From: Pseudomonas fragi
GTDB taxonomy: Bacteria; Pseudomonadota; Gammaproteobacteria; Pseudomonadales; Pseudomonadaceae
Direction of reading: 5' to 3'
DNA length: 64,000 nt
Assembly (NCBI RefSeq): GCF_025426255.1
Contig: NZ_CP104861.1
Span: 248,001 to 312,000, forward strand
Each line of letters begins with the position of its first letter. Positions within the stretch are counted from its first letter, which is position 1. The notes below the pieces were generated by a model. The model was not told where the DNA came from. It worked only from the letters and a program-made list of their open reading frames with translations, and made no database searches. The translations under genes and the position numbers were made by a program. Of this stretch, positions 36,509 through 46,427 are shown piece by piece.

Positions 36509-36565
36509 GTTTTCGCTCCACCCTTTACGCTCGCCCCCAGTGCACACAATTACAGAGGATTCCCG

Positions 36566-37360
36566 ATGAGCAACGTTCGCACCGACAAGCCTTTTACCCT
36601 GGCTGGCCGTACTTATCAGTCGCGCCTGCTGGTAGGCACCGGCAAGTACCGTGACCTTGAAGAAACCCGTCTGGCCATTGAAGCCTCGGGTGCTGAAATC
36701 GTCACTGTTGCCGTGCGCCGTACCAACATCGGTCAAAACCCGGGCGAGCCGAACCTGCTCGACGTGCTGCCGCCGGATCGCTACACCATCCTGCCCAACA
36801 CTGCCGGTTGCTATGACGCGGTTGAAGCCGTGCGCACCTGCCGTCTGGCCCGTGAGCTGCTCGACGGCCACAAGCTGGTCAAGCTCGAAGTGCTGGCCGA
36901 TCAGAAAACCCTGTTCCCTAACGTTATCGAAACCCTCAAGGCTGCCGAGATTCTGGTCAAGGACGGTTTCGACGTGATGGTGTACACCAGCGATGATCCG
37001 ATCATTGCCCGCGAGCTTGAAGCCATGGGCTGTATCGCCGTGATGCCGCTGGCGGGTCTGATTGGCACCGGTTTGGGGATCTGCAACCCCTACAACCTGC
37101 GCATCATCCTTGAAGAAGCAAAAATTCCGGTACTGGTCGATGCGGGTGTGGGCACTGCCTCCGACGCGACCATTGCCATGGAAATGGGCTGTGAGGCGGT
37201 GCTGATGAACTCGGCCATCGCCAACGCCCAGCACCCGATCATCATGGCCGAAGCCATGAAGCACGCCATTGTGGCGGGCCGTCTGGCGTATCTGGCCGGG
37301 CGCATGCCGAAAAAACTCTATGCCAGCGCCTCTTCGCCGCTGGATGGTCTGATCAAGTAA
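36566..37360 (+). CDS. thiG: Thiazole synthase
   Basis: This 264-residue TIM-barrel enzyme builds the thiazole phosphate of thiamine from DXP, dehydroglycine and ThiS thiocarboxylate. Signature segments are [33 protein letters not shown] (Schiff-base Lys region), [15 protein letters not shown] in the form [21 protein letters not shown], and [26 protein letters not shown] precedes the ATG. No TPP riboswitch was found before thiS or thiG, in line with control of thiC elsewhere. Confidence 0.97.
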   Translation: MSNVRTDKPFTLAGRTYQSRLLVGTGKYRDLEETRLAIEASGAEIVTVAVRRTNIGQNPGEPNLLDVLPPDRYTILPNTAGCYDAVEAVRTCRLARELLDGHKLVKLEVLADQKTLFPNVIETLKAAEILVKDGFDVMVYTSDDPIIARELEAMGCIAVMPLAGLIGTGLGICNPYNLRIILEEAKIPVLVDAGVGTASDATIAMEMGCEAVLMNSAIANAQHPIIMAEAMKHAIVAGRLAYLAGRMPKKLYASASSPLDGLIK

Positions 37361-37369
37361 GAGCCACTG

Positions 37370-38092
37370 ATGACTGAATCACTAGACACCCCAATCCCGG
37401 AAGAAGGCGAAGATCGCCAACACCGTCGCATCAAGAGTTTTGTGATGCGCGCCGGGCGCATGACCGAAGGCCAGCAACGCGGTCTCGATCAAGGCACGCC
37501 GCTGTACGTTCTGCCGCTGGCTGACGCGCCGGTCGATTTCGATCAGGTATTCGGTCGCTCTGCGCCGCGCACCCTCGAAATCGGCTTCGGCATGGGCCAT
37601 TCCTTGCTGGAAATGGCTGCTGCTTCGCCTGAACAGGACTTTATCGGGGTAGAGGTTCACCGTCCGGGTGTTGGCGCGCTGCTCAATGGCGTGCTGACCC
37701 AGGGCCTGACCAACCTGCGGGTTTACGATTGCGATGCGATCGAAGTGCTGACCCGTTGCGTGGCTGACAACAGCCTTGACCGTCTGCTCCTGTTCTTCCC
37801 GGACCCTTGGCACAAGAGCCGTCACCACAAGCGCCGGATCGTGCAAGCGTCCTTCGCCGAACTGGTGCGCTCCAAGCTCAAGGCTGGCGGCGTGCTGCAC
37901 ATGGCGACCGACTGGGAACCGTATGCCGAGTACATGCTGGAAGTGATGAACGTTGCGCCGGGCTACCGTAACCTGGCCGAAGACGGCCTGTGCGTGCCGC
38001 GTCCGCCTGAGCGCCCGGTGACCAAATTCGAACGCCGTGGCGAACGTCTTGGGCATGGCGTGTGGGATCTGAAGTTCGAAAAACTGGCGTAA
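37370..38092 (+). CDS. trmB: tRNA (guanine46-N7)-methyltransferase
   Basis: This 240-residue SAM-dependent enzyme methylates G46 of tRNA. It has SAM-binding [15 protein letters not shown], the diagnostic [15 protein letters not shown], and the C-terminal [23 protein letters not shown]. It follows thiG by nine bases, so thiS-thiG-trmB probably form one unit. A hairpin that may terminate it lies 13 bases after the stop. Confidence 0.97.
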   Translation: MTESLDTPIPEEGEDRQHRRIKSFVMRAGRMTEGQQRGLDQGTPLYVLPLADAPVDFDQVFGRSAPRTLEIGFGMGHSLLEMAAASPEQDFIGVEVHRPGVGALLNGVLTQGLTNLRVYDCDAIEVLTRCVADNSLDRLLLFFPDPWHKSRHHKRRIVQASFAELVRSKLKAGGVLHMATDWEPYAEYMLEVMNVAPGYRNLAEDGLCVPRPPERPVTKFERRGERLGHGVWDLKFEKLA

Positions 38093-38105
38093 GCGGTTTT
38101 TTCAT

Positions 38106-38130
38106 ACCGGCCTCAACTCTGAGGCCGGTT
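38106..38130 (+). terminator. Probable terminator of the thiS-thiG-trmB unit
   Basis: ACCGGCCTCA pairs with TGAGGCCGGT around ACTC. The stem is strong, but only two T residues follow directly, so efficiency is uncertain. Confidence 0.55.
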
Positions 38131-38142
38131 CCGCACGGCATT

Positions 38143-38283
38143 TGTAGCAGCTGCCGAAGGCTGCGTTCGAGCGCGAAGCGGTCGTAAATCCTGAATGCGC
38201 AGTCTTCCTGAAAAAAACGCGTTATCTGACTTTACGACGGCTCTGCCGCCGGACGCAGCCTCGTTCCTTCGGCAGCTGCTACG
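38143..38283. repeat. Long palindromic repeat, family B copy 5
   Basis: TGTAGCAGCTGCCGAAGGCTGCGTTCGAGC... faces ...ACGCAGCCTCGTTCCTTCGGCAGCTGCTAC. The inner arm GAAGCGGTCGTAAA is mirrored by TTTACGACGGCTC. It lies between convergent trmB and the DUF3392 gene. Confidence 0.88.
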
Positions 38284-38304
38284 AAATCGGTGTGGCCATA
38301 GTGT

Positions 38305-38628
38305 TCAGCGCCGATCTGCAACCACTCCGATCAACACCAGCACCACCAGCAACACCGGTGCCAGGCTGTAGTTGTTGAACTGGCTCAGCCCGCGTTCGAC
38401 CCACGGCGTGGCGTAGATCAGTGCTGCGCCGCTGCCGATCAGGCACAACAACGCCATCAATGGCACGCGCAGTGCGCCGGCGATGCTGCCCAGGCGTTGC
38501 TCGACCCAGCCCTTGAAGTCGGCACCAAACAGCACCAGCACACAGCCAGTCAGGGCCAGAGCGATCTCCGAAAGATGGCTGCGGCTCCAGCGCGATACGG
38601 TGGCAAGCAGGTCAAGTACCAAGTCCAT
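38305..38628 (-). CDS. DUF3392 membrane protein
   Basis: This 107-residue protein has three hydrophobic helices: LSEIALALTGCVLVLFG, VPLMALLCLIGSGAALIYA and LAPVLLVVLVLIGVVADRR. FGADFKGWVEQRLGSIAGALR matches the DUF3392 family as I know it. The function is unknown. It lies nine bases downstream of hemW and is probably the last gene of that operon. Confidence 0.82.
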   Translation of the reverse strand: MDLVLDLLATVSRWSRSHLSEIALALTGCVLVLFGADFKGWVEQRLGSIAGALRVPLMALLCLIGSGAALIYATPWVERGLSQFNNYSLAPVLLVVLVLIGVVADRR

Positions 38629-38637
38629 TCGAGTTCC

Positions 38638-39852
38638 TTAAGTCAAAAAGTGCTGCAGCAAGTCGTTGAGAAACAGCTGGCCTCGGGCAGTAGCCGCCAG
38701 TCGTGACGGTTCGACCTGTAATAAGCCACTTTGTTCGGCTTCTTTGCGTCCAACGCTCAAGCTGTCGAGGGGCAACCCGGTGCGCTGTGGATAAAGCGCC
38801 GAGTCGACACCATCGGTCAGGCGCAAGGCGTTCATTAGAAACTCAAAGGGTAGCTCTTCAGCTGTAAGAGTTTTCTCGCCTGCTTGAAAGTTTTTAGCTG
38901 GATTTAGGTAATCCTTTGGCAGGCGGGTTTTCCAGGTACGCACGATACGGCCATCGGGATGGCTCAATTTGCCGTGGGCGCCAGCGCCAATGCCAATAAA
39001 GTCGCCAAAGCTCCAGTAGTTCAGGTTGTGCCGCGCCGGGCGACCCGGCTGGGCATAGGCCGAGACTTCGTACTGGGCGTAGCCGTGTTCGGCGAGCAGC
39101 GCCTGACCGGCTTCCTGAATGTCCCACAGCGTGTCGTCTTCTGGCAGGACCGGTGGCTGATTCCAGAACACCGTGTTGGGCTCCAGTGTCAGCTGATACC
39201 ACGAGAGGTGAGTCGGCTTGAGGGCGATAGCCTGGCGCAGGTCGCTCAGGGCATCGTCCAGCGACTGATCGGGCAAACCGTGCATCAGGTCCAGGTTGAA
39301 GTTGTCAAAGCCCGCCTGGCGCGCCATCCCGGCCGCACGCACGGCTTCGTCACCGTTGTGGATACGGCCCAGGGCCTGCAGTTTTTCTTGCTGGAAGCTC
39401 TGGATACCGATCGACAGGCGATTGATCCCCAGCTTGCGGTAAGCCACGAACTTTTCCTGCTCGAACGTACCGGGGTTGGCTTCGAGGGTAATTTCGATAT
39501 CGCTGGCAAACGGGATACGCGCTTCAACGCCCTTGAGCAGGCGCCCCAGTGCTTGCGCGCTGAACAGGCTCGGCGTACCGCCGCCGAAGAAGATCGAGCT
39601 CAGTTCACGGTCATAAACCGCGTGCAGGTCCTGATCGAGATCGGCCAGCAGCGCGTCGACGTATTCGTCTTCGGGCAGCACCGGGCTTGCGGTGTGGGAG
39701 TTGAAGTCGCAATACGGGCATTTGCGCACGCACCACGGGATATGGATGTACAGCGACAAGGGTGGCAATTGGCTCAGCGGCGCGCGCGGCGCCTGCTGGG
39801 TAAAGCCAGCCGCGCCCAGATAGAGCGGCTGTGGTGGTGTGTCGTGGGTCAT
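38638..39852 (-). CDS. hemW: Radical SAM heme chaperone HemW (coproporphyrinogen III oxidase-like)
   Basis: This 404-residue protein has the radical SAM motif [10 protein letters not shown] near residue 41. It also has the typical [28 protein letters not shown] and [13 protein letters not shown] segments, and a C-terminal HemW domain. HemW binds and delivers heme and is not a true HemN, which lacks this sequence pattern. It overlaps rdgB by four bases. Confidence 0.93.
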   Translation of the reverse strand: MTHDTPPQPLYLGAAGFTQQAPRAPLSQLPPLSLYIHIPWCVRKCPYCDFNSHTASPVLPEDEYVDALLADLDQDLHAVYDRELSSIFFGGGTPSLFSAQALGRLLKGVEARIPFASDIEITLEANPGTFEQEKFVAYRKLGINRLSIGIQSFQQEKLQALGRIHNGDEAVRAAGMARQAGFDNFNLDLMHGLPDQSLDDALSDLRQAIALKPTHLSWYQLTLEPNTVFWNQPPVLPEDDTLWDIQEAGQALLAEHGYAQYEVSAYAQPGRPARHNLNYWSFGDFIGIGAGAHGKLSHPDGRIVRTWKTRLPKDYLNPAKNFQAGEKTLTAEELPFEFLMNALRLTDGVDSALYPQRTGLPLDSLSVGRKEAEQSGLLQVEPSRLAATARGQLFLNDLLQHFLT

Positions 39853-40445
39853 TTCAGGCCCAAACGCTGACGCAGCAAAACCATGGCACGGGCGCGATGG
39901 CTCAGCTGGTTTTTCTCCGTCGGGCTAAGTTCGGCGCTGGAGCAGTTGCGCTCGGGCACCCAGAACAGCGGGTCATAGCCAAAACCGTGCTCGCCGCTGG
40001 CAGCGGGCAGGATGCGCCCGTGCCACAGGCCCTCGCAGATAATCGGCAGCGGATCATCGGCGTGGCGCACCAGTGCCAGCACGCAGACAAATTGCGCGCC
40101 GCGCTCGGCTTCGGGTACGTCCTTGAGAGCATCAAGCAGCTTGGCATTGTTCGCCGCGTCACCTTTGCCGTCGGCATAACGCGCCGAGTAAATGCCTGGG
40201 GCGCCGCCGAGAAAGTCCACCGCCAGCCCCGAGTCATCGGCCAGCGCCGGCAAACCCGAGATGCGCGCCGCATTGCGGGCTTTAAGAATTGCGTTTTCAA
40301 CAAACGACAAACCGGTTTCATCCGGTTCGACGCTGCTGAACTCTCCAATCGAGCGCAACTGCACCGACTCGCCGAGCATGGCCTGAAGTTCTTTGAGTTT
40401 GCCGGCGTTGTGGCTAGCCAGTACCAGTTGCGTAAGGTTCATCAT
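39849..40445 (-). CDS. rdgB: dITP/XTP pyrophosphatase
   Basis: This 198-residue housekeeping enzyme hydrolyses dITP, dXTP and ITP to keep deaminated purines out of DNA. The start [21 protein letters not shown], the metal-binding [25 protein letters not shown] and the late [11 protein letters not shown] with LSHRARAM are all diagnostic. It overlaps both hemW and the DUF4426 gene by four bases. Confidence 0.97.
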   Translation of the reverse strand: MMNLTQLVLASHNAGKLKELQAMLGESVQLRSIGEFSSVEPDETGLSFVENAILKARNAARISGLPALADDSGLAVDFLGGAPGIYSARYADGKGDAANNAKLLDALKDVPEAERGAQFVCVLALVRHADDPLPIICEGLWHGRILPAASGEHGFGYDPLFWVPERNCSSAELSPTEKNQLSHRARAMVLLRQRLGLK

Positions 40446-40879
40446 TCGATTGGAGCGACCATTTGAGAAAATTGGATGGTTTCAGAGGTTGCGCCGCCAG
40501 CCTTCACATCGACCTTGAAGGTGAAGGTCTGCGGTCCAGCCACCGGGAACTGGGCCAGGTAATTGATTTCGCCGTTCTTGCCCACCTGACGGAAAGTCAG
40601 CGGCGTTGGCTTGGCGTCGCCACTCTGGACCGTGCCCTGAACGTTGGCTGCAATGTTCTTGCCGCCCTTGTTCAGAGTAATGTTTAGCACCGCATTGGTT
40701 TTGCTGCGGGTGACTTCCACTTCATTGGCGATGTCCGGCGTCAGGAAAGTCGACGGGAACGCGTTGTAATACACCGTTGTGTCGCCAAACGTCTGCTGAC
40801 GTTGGGCAGATGTGCCATCAGCGGCAAATGCCTGCATGCCAAAACACATCGAAAGCAGTAGTAATCCAATACGACCCAT
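40442..40879 (-). CDS. DUF4426 periplasmic protein
   Basis: This 145-residue protein has a signal peptide ([20 protein letters not shown]) and a beta-rich mature part ([21 protein letters not shown]). I chose the ATG at 40879, because AAGGAG lies seven bases upstream. The ATG at 40885 is too close to that site. The family is usually placed with metW/metX and rdgB in gammaproteobacteria. Its role is unknown. Confidence 0.83.
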   Translation of the reverse strand: MGRIGLLLLSMCFGMQAFAADGTSAQRQQTFGDTTVYYNAFPSTFLTPDIANEVEVTRSKTNAVLNITLNKGGKNIAANVQGTVQSGDAKPTPLTFRQVGKNGEINYLAQFPVAGPQTFTFKVDVKAGGATSETIQFSQMVAPIE

Positions 40880-40904
40880 TGTCATTCTCCTTGAACGTGC
40901 GGAT

Positions 40905-41525
40905 TCAGACCGCGACTTGATGATCCTGAAGGCCAGGACTGCTGACACGATAAATGCCAATCTCGCCCAACAGGTTAGGCCATATCTTGCTCGCCCACCC
41001 GTGTCGATGTTGTTGATCTACAGCAAGGCGATTGATCACTTGTGCTTCGCGCCCACGGCACAGCGCTTCGAAGTCTTCGAAAGTGCAGAAGTGAATGTTC
41101 GGCGTGTTGTACCAGGTGTAGGGCAGAAAATCGGAAACCGGCATCCGCCCCTTGCTGGCCAAGTACCAGCGGCAGCGCCAGTGACCGAAGTTGGGGAAGG
41201 TAATGATGCATTGGCGGCCCACCCGCAGCATTTCGTCGAGGATCCGGTCGGGGTAATGCACGGCTTGCAACGCCTGGGTCATGACCACGATGTCGAAACT
41301 GTTGCTGGCGAAGTTGCCCAGCCCCTTGTCCAGATCCTGTTCGATCACGTTGATGCCTTTGGCGACACACTCGGCGATGTTGTCCGGGTCGTTTTCCAGA
41401 CCGTAGCCGGTGACTTGCTTATTGTCGCGCAGCCAGCTCAGCAGTTCGCCATCACCACAACCGAGGTCGAGCACGCGGCTGCCAGCGGGGATCCAGTCTT
41501 GGATGATTTCCAGGTCGGCTCTCAT
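40905..41525 (-). CDS. metW: Methionine biosynthesis protein MetW
   Basis: This 206-residue protein has a Rossmann SAM-binding motif (SRVLDLGCGDGELLSWL) and the MetW segment VIEQDLDKGLGNF. In Pseudomonas MetW acts with MetX in homoserine acylation, and MetX needs it for full activity. It lies seven bases downstream of metX and is co-transcribed with it. Confidence 0.95.
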   Translation of the reverse strand: MRADLEIIQDWIPAGSRVLDLGCGDGELLSWLRDNKQVTGYGLENDPDNIAECVAKGINVIEQDLDKGLGNFASNSFDIVVMTQALQAVHYPDRILDEMLRVGRQCIITFPNFGHWRCRWYLASKGRMPVSDFLPYTWYNTPNIHFCTFEDFEALCRGREAQVINRLAVDQQHRHGWASKIWPNLLGEIGIYRVSSPGLQDHQVAV

Positions 41526-41532
41526 GGCGTTC

Positions 41533-42672
41533 TCACAGTTCTATGCGGTTCATGTAGTTGCTGAAGGCTTGCAGGTAGCGCGGGATCGGAATCAGGAAGG
41601 CGTCATGGCCTTGCGGAGCGTCGATCTCCAGATAGCACACGTCTTTTTTCGCGGCCATCAGTGCATCCACCAGTTCCCGCGAGCGGGCTGGCGAGAAACG
41701 CCAGTCGGTGGTGAACGACATCACGCAAAAACGCGCCTTGGCCCCGGCAAAGGTCTTGGCCAGGTCGTCGTCGAAGTTGGCTGCCGGGTCGAAGTAGTCC
41801 AGCGCCTTGGTCATCAACAGGTAAGTGTTGGCGTCGAAACGCCCGGAAAACTCTTCGCCCTGATAACGCAGGTAGCTCTCGACCTGAAACTCGACGCTGT
41901 GGAAGTCGTAGTTGAGGTTTTCGTTCTTCAGGCCACGGCCGAATTTCTCACCCATCGAGTCATCGGACAGGTACGTGATATGCCCGACCATGCGCGCCAG
42001 CATCAGGCCGCGCTTGGGGATCACGCCTTTTTCCTGGAACGAACCACCGTGGAACTCGGGGTCGGTGAGGATGGCCTGACGGGCGACTTCGTTGAACGCG
42101 ATATTTTGCGCGGACAATTTGGGTGCCGAGGCAATTGCCAGGCAATGGCGCAGGCGATCCGGGTAGCTGATGCTCCATTGCAGCGCCTGCATGCCGCCCA
42201 GGCTGCCACCGATCACTGCGGCCCACTGGTTGATACCCAGCCGGTCAGCCAAGCGTGCTTGGCTATGGACCCAATCTTCAACGGTCAATACCGGGAACTC
42301 GGCGCCAAACGGGCGGCCGGTATCGGGATTGATGCTGCTCGGGCCTGTAGAGCCGTTGCAGCCGCCCAGGTTGTTCAGGCTGACGACGAAGAACTTGTTG
42401 GTATCGATGGGCTTGCCGGGACCTATGCAACTGTCCCACCAGCCGGGCTTGCGTTCATCGGCGCTGTGATAGCCCGCCGCGTGATGGTGCCCTGATAGCG
42501 CGTGACAGATCAGCACGGCATTACTGGCCGTGGCATTGAGCTGGCCGTAGGTTTCGTAGATCAGATCATAGGCAGGCAGTGAGCGGCCGCAGGCTAAAGC
42601 CAGGGGCTCGTTGAAGTGCGCCATTTGCGGCACAACCAGACCAACGGAATCGGGGGGAAAGGCAGTTGGCAT
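41533..42672 (-). CDS. metX: Homoserine O-succinyltransferase (MetX family)
   Basis: This 379-residue alpha/beta-hydrolase-fold enzyme acylates homoserine at the start of methionine synthesis. The nucleophile Ser is in [12 protein letters not shown], the acid in [10 protein letters not shown], and the His in [10 protein letters not shown]. MetX proteins of Pseudomonas use succinyl-CoA although their family is named for acetyl transfer (known from the family, not visible from the sequence by eye). The start MPTAFPPDS at 42672 is preferred to an in-frame ATG five codons upstream. Confidence 0.93.
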   Translation of the reverse strand: MPTAFPPDSVGLVVPQMAHFNEPLALACGRSLPAYDLIYETYGQLNATASNAVLICHALSGHHHAAGYHSADERKPGWWDSCIGPGKPIDTNKFFVVSLNNLGGCNGSTGPSSINPDTGRPFGAEFPVLTVEDWVHSQARLADRLGINQWAAVIGGSLGGMQALQWSISYPDRLRHCLAIASAPKLSAQNIAFNEVARQAILTDPEFHGGSFQEKGVIPKRGLMLARMVGHITYLSDDSMGEKFGRGLKNENLNYDFHSVEFQVESYLRYQGEEFSGRFDANTYLLMTKALDYFDPAANFDDDLAKTFAGAKARFCVMSFTTDWRFSPARSRELVDALMAAKKDVCYLEIDAPQGHDAFLIPIPRYLQAFSNYMNRIEL

Positions 42673-42744
42673 CGACCCTGCTCTCATTTAAATGAGGCGT
42701 AAGTCTAATGAGCGGGGGGCAGAGCGGCAAGGACAAGAAACTCC

Positions 42745-42890
42745 GTAGCAGCTGCCGAAGGTACGAGGCTGCGTTCGGCGGCGAAGCCGTCGTAAATTCA
42801 GGCAGTACGGTGTGTCAGTTTAAAAGTGCACTCTGGTTTTACGATCGCTTCGCAATCGAACGCAGCCTCGTACCTTCGGCAGCTGCTACA
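42745..42890. repeat. Long palindromic repeat, family B copy 6
   Basis: GTAGCAGCTGCCGAAGGTACGAGGCTGCG... faces ...CGCAGCCTCGTACCTTCGGCAGCTGCTAC, giving perfect arms of about 29 bases. The right end overlaps the last codon and stop (TAG) of the YggU gene on the minus strand. It lies between yggU and metX. Confidence 0.92.
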
Positions 42891-43185
42891 AATGATCGGG
42901 CCTGGCCAGTCCCGGCAAATCCGGCAGTTTTTTCGGTGCGCGCAAACGCACGCGTTTCTGCCGGTTGAGTTCGCCGCTGATCAGGCTTACCTGGCTTTTG
43001 GAGATGCCGAACGCCTTGGCCAGAAAGGCCATCAGGTGGGCGTTGGCCTTGCCTTCTACCGGTGGGGCGGTGAGGCGGATTTTCAGACGCTCACCGTGCA
43101 GGCCAGCAAACTCGTCGCTGCTGGCCTTGGGTTGCAGGTGGCAGTCGAGAATCAGATCCTCGCCGTCCCAACGGAAGTAGCTCAT
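42886..43185 (-). CDS. YggU-family (DUF167) protein
   Basis: This 99-residue protein has LILDCHLQPKASSDEFAGLHGERLKIRLTAPPVEGKANAHLMAFLAKAFG, diagnostic of the DUF167/YggU family. The function is not known. The ATG overlaps the YggT stop by one base. The final codons (LARPDHL, then TAG) run into a family B repeat, whose sequence supplies the stop codon. Confidence 0.93.
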   Translation of the reverse strand: MSYFRWDGEDLILDCHLQPKASSDEFAGLHGERLKIRLTAPPVEGKANAHLMAFLAKAFGISKSQVSLISGELNRQKRVRLRAPKKLPDLPGLARPDHL

Positions 43186-43772
43186 CAGATCAGGCCGAAC
43201 AACACGACCGGCATGCCGACATACATGGCCAATGGCGGGATCACGTAGCTCTGGATCAACTGGATCACCATAAACGCCAGAATTGGCGAGATATCCAGGC
43301 CGCCCATGCTCGGCAGAAAGCGGCGGAACGGTGCCAGGGCAGGTTCGGTGATCTGGTTGACCAGCTCAGCGCCAGGGCTGGTGCTGCCCGGTGCTACCCA
43401 CGAGAGGATCACGTTGATGATCAAGGCAAAGAAGAACACCTTCAAAAACAGCGCGGTCACCCCAATGATCGCCCACAGCAGCAGGCCGAGCACGTTGAAC
43501 GACATGTAGCTGAGTGTCAGCACCACGGCGAAAATCACCATCTGCACCACGATGGCCAGCACCAGCGACGACATGTCCAGGCCGAACAGGCTCGGAATCA
43601 CCCGGCGCAAAGGCTTGAGCAGGGGTTGGGTGGCTTTTACCGTGAACTGGCACAGTGGGTTGTAGAAGTTGGCCCGCACCAGCTGCAGGATAAACCGCAG
43701 CAGAACGATCAGCAGGTAGAGGCTACCCAGGGTTTGAATTACGAAAATGGCTGCGCCATTTAGTCCGGACAT
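43185..43772 (-). CDS. YggT-family membrane protein
   Basis: This 195-residue protein has two YggT domains with helices: AIFVIQTLGSLYLLIVLLRFILQ, VLAIVVQMVIFAVVLTLSYM, LLLWAIIGVTALFLKVFFFALIINVILSWV, and a C-terminal pair. YggT proteins support envelope integrity and osmotic fitness. AAGGAG lies six bases before ATG 43772. The preceding ATG at 43775 is only three bases away from it and would add one Met. It lies between proC and yggU in the usual order. Confidence 0.93.
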   Translation of the reverse strand: MSGLNGAAIFVIQTLGSLYLLIVLLRFILQLVRANFYNPLCQFTVKATQPLLKPLRRVIPSLFGLDMSSLVLAIVVQMVIFAVVLTLSYMSFNVLGLLLWAIIGVTALFLKVFFFALIINVILSWVAPGSTSPGAELVNQITEPALAPFRRFLPSMGGLDISPILAFMVIQLIQSYVIPPLAMYVGMPVVLFGLI

Positions 43773-43782
43773 CATGTGCTCC

Positions 43783-44601
43783 TTATTGACCCAGTTGTTC
43801 GGCCATTTCGGCCGAGCGGTGCGCGGCGGCACTCAATGCTTTTTCGACCGAGGCTGCGAAGCCGTCGGCCTGGAATGATTTGATTGCAGCTTCGGTCGTC
43901 CCGGCTGGCGAAGTCACGCGGCGGCGCAATTCGGCGGCGTCGACATCGCTGCCCACGGCCATGTGCGCGGCGCCCAGCGCCGTTTGTTCGGCAAGCTGCT
44001 TGGCGACTTCGCGCGGCAGGCCGAGTTTGACCCCGGCATCGGTCATGGCTTCGATCAGCAGGAAGAAGTACGCCGGGCCACTGCCGGATACGGCGGTCAC
44101 GGCATCGATCTGCGCGTCGCTATCGACCCACACCACAATGCCCACGGCACTCAGCAGTTGCTCGGCCAGTTGACGTTGCTCGACGCTCACCTGCGCGGTG
44201 GCGTACAGGCCGCTCACGCCCTTGCCCAGCAATGCCGGGGTATTGGGCATACAGCGCACCAGCGGCTGGTTACCCAGCCAGTTGAGCAGGCTGGCGCAGG
44301 TGATACCGGCGGCAATCGATACCAGCAGTTGATGCGGCAACAGGTGCGGACGCAGGTCCTGGCACACGGCTTTCATGGCCTGCGGCTTGACTGCGATCAC
44401 AATTACGTCGGCGTCTTGAATCGCCTGCGCGTTTTCGGCAAACAGTTCGATGCCATGCTCGGCGGCCACTTTGGCCCGAGTCTCGGCACCGGGATCGCTG
44501 GCGCGGATCTGTGCTGCATCCAGACCTTTGGCCAGCAGGCCGCCGATCAGGCTGGAAGCCATGTTTCCGGCGCCGATAAAGGCAATACGCGTTTTGCTCA
44601 T
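43783..44601 (-). CDS. proC: Pyrroline-5-carboxylate reductase
   Basis: This 272-residue enzyme catalyses the last step of proline synthesis with NAD(P)H. It has the nucleotide-binding start RIAFIGAGNMASSLIGGLLAKG, VRCMPNTPALLGKGVSGLYA, and the C-terminal substrate site ALGAAHMAVGSDVDAAELRRRVTSPAGTTEAAI. It follows yggS and precedes yggT in one direction, a conserved order. Confidence 0.97.
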   Translation of the reverse strand: MSKTRIAFIGAGNMASSLIGGLLAKGLDAAQIRASDPGAETRAKVAAEHGIELFAENAQAIQDADVIVIAVKPQAMKAVCQDLRPHLLPHQLLVSIAAGITCASLLNWLGNQPLVRCMPNTPALLGKGVSGLYATAQVSVEQRQLAEQLLSAVGIVVWVDSDAQIDAVTAVSGSGPAYFFLLIEAMTDAGVKLGLPREVAKQLAEQTALGAAHMAVGSDVDAAELRRRVTSPAGTTEAAIKSFQADGFAASVEKALSAAAHRSAEMAEQLGQ

Positions 44602-44634
44602 AACCGATCCTTATAAAAAATGAGGGAGGCCCTT

Positions 44635-45321
44635 TCAGGCCTGGCCGTAGTCGCGGGCGCCAAATAATGCAGTGCCAATGCGCACCCAGGTGGCGCCTTG
44701 GGCAATAGCCGACTCCAGGTCGTGGCTCATGCCCATTGAAAGCGTGTCGAGGCCCATATTCAGGCTCTCTTGCAGCGTGCGTACCGTGGCAAACGCGGCG
44801 TCTTGCTCGGTGCGGTCTTCAGTCGGCTCCGGAATCGCCATCAAGCCGCGCAATTTCACACGTGGCAGTGCGCTGATAGCGGCTGCCAGCGCAGGCAAGT
44901 CTGCCGGGGTGCAGCCTGATTTACTGGCCTCACCACTGACATTGACCTGAATACAGATATTGAGCGGCGGCAGGTCTTCGGGGCGCTGTTCAGACAAGCG
45001 CTGGGCAATTTTCAACCGGTCCACGGAGTGCACCCAGGCAAAATACTCGGCGATGTCGCGCGTCTTGTTCGATTGAATGGGGCCGATGAAGTGCCAACAC
45101 AAGGGCAGGTCGGCTAATTCAACCTGTTTGGCGCGGGCCTCCTGCAAGTAATTCTCGCCAAAGTCGCGAACCCCGGCGGCATAGGCCTCACGCAACGCGG
45201 CAGCAGGTTTGGTCTTGCTGACAGCGAGTAGATGAATGCTCGTTACATCACGTTGCACAGCCAGTGCTGCAGCCCGGATGCGAGCCTCAACCTGGGCAAT
45301 GTTGCCTGCTATCGTGGACAT
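44635..45321 (-). CDS. PLP homeostasis protein (YggS/PLPBP family)
   Basis: This 228-residue single-domain TIM barrel like alanine racemase binds pyridoxal phosphate through the Lys in LLAVSKTKP. It also has FGENYLQEA, WHFIGPIQSNKTR and SMGMSHDLESAIAQGATWVRIGTALFG, all typical. It keeps free PLP and amino-acid pools in balance and has no known catalytic activity. It is divergent from pilT, with 57 bases between starts. Confidence 0.96.
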   Translation of the reverse strand: MSTIAGNIAQVEARIRAAALAVQRDVTSIHLLAVSKTKPAAALREAYAAGVRDFGENYLQEARAKQVELADLPLCWHFIGPIQSNKTRDIAEYFAWVHSVDRLKIAQRLSEQRPEDLPPLNICIQVNVSGEASKSGCTPADLPALAAAISALPRVKLRGLMAIPEPTEDRTEQDAAFATVRTLQESLNMGLDTLSMGMSHDLESAIAQGATWVRIGTALFGARDYGQA

Positions 45322-45378
45322 TCGTTTAAGCCCGCCGTTGTGAAAGTCTGCGGCATTCTACTGGAATTGGGAGGGGGG

Positions 45379-46377
45379 ATGGATATCGCCGACCTGTTGG
45401 CGTTCAGCGTCAACCAAGGGGCTTCGGACTTACACCTGTCAGCGGGCGTGGTGCCGATGCTGCGCATAGATGGCGATATGCAGCGCTGCGATTTACCGAT
45501 GCTGGAGGCGGAGCAGGCGCGAGGGCTTATCCACAGCACCATGACCGATGCCCAGCGCGGCGCGTTTGAGGCGCAACATGAAGCCGACTTTGCCTATGCC
45601 GTGCCGGGGTTAGGCCGCTTTCGGGTCAATGCCTTTGAACAGCAGCGCGGTTCGGGTGCGGTGTTTCGCAGTATCTCCCAGGCAGTACCCAGCCTTGAGT
45701 CGATGGGCCTGGGCGAGGTATTCAGCCAGCTTTGCCATGCCCCACACGGGCTGATCCTGGTGACGGGGGCTACGGGCTCGGGCAAGACCACCACCCTGGC
45801 GGCGATGATCGATCACCTCAACAGCACCCGCCAGCAGCACATCCTTACTCTTGAAGATCCAATAGAGTTCATCCACGAACCGCGCCAGTGCCTGATCAAT
45901 CAGCGCGAGGTGCATCGCCACAGCCACAGCTTTGCTGCAGCCTTGCGTTCGGCCATGCGTGAGGACCCGGACGTGATCATGCTCGGCGAAATGCGAGACC
46001 TGGACACCATCCGGCTGGCACTGACAGCAGCGGAAACCGGGCATCTGGTGTTGGCCACGTTGCATACTTCCTCGGCGGCCAAGACCATCGACCGGATGGT
46101 GGATGTGTTTCCCGGCGAAGAAAAGACCATGGTGCGCACTCTACTTTCGCAGTCACTGCAGGCGGTGATTTCCCAGACGCTGGTGAAAAAGGTCGGAGGC
46201 GGGCGGGTAGCGGCTCACGAAATCATGCTGGCTACGCCTGCGATTCGAAATCTGATCCGGGAAAACAAGGTGGCGCAGATGCTCTCGGCAATCCAGACCG
46301 GCGGGGCGGTTGGCATGCAGACGCTGGAGATGTGCCTGGAACGGCTGAGGGAGAAAGGGCTGATCAACACCTTGTAG
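45379..46377 (+). CDS. pilT: Type IV pilus retraction ATPase PilT, C-terminally short
   Basis: This 332-residue hexameric ATPase depolymerises type IV pili. Walker A is GATGSGKTTT (from residue 130). Asp box HILTLEDPIEFIHE, Walker B VIMLGEMRDLDTIRLALTAAETGHLV, His box TLHTSSAAKTIDRMVDVF, and the AIRNLIRENK motif near the C terminus are all present. It ends at EKGLINTL, about a dozen residues before the end of P. aeruginosa PilT as I remember it. The TAG stop is inside TTGTAGATACTCTG, the left end of a composite repeat, so the repeat appears to have replaced the original 3' end. No pilU follows. Confidence 0.92.
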   Translation: MDIADLLAFSVNQGASDLHLSAGVVPMLRIDGDMQRCDLPMLEAEQARGLIHSTMTDAQRGAFEAQHEADFAYAVPGLGRFRVNAFEQQRGSGAVFRSISQAVPSLESMGLGEVFSQLCHAPHGLILVTGATGSGKTTTLAAMIDHLNSTRQQHILTLEDPIEFIHEPRQCLINQREVHRHSHSFAAALRSAMREDPDVIMLGEMRDLDTIRLALTAAETGHLVLATLHTSSAAKTIDRMVDVFPGEEKTMVRTLLSQSLQAVISQTLVKKVGGGRVAAHEIMLATPAIRNLIRENKVAQMLSAIQTGGAVGMQTLEMCLERLREKGLINTL

Positions 46378-46427
46378 ATACTCTGTTCCAGGTCAAGCCC
46401 CCAGTGGGAGCGAGCATGAAGTATCTT
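46375..46427. repeat. Composite repeat segment at the pilT 3' end
   Basis: TGTAGATACTCTGTTCCAGG TCAAG, a partial family A half (AGTGGGAGCGAGC), and ATGAAGTATCT lead into family B copy 7. The same modules occur in the same order at 18066-18122, after mutM. Confidence 0.75.
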
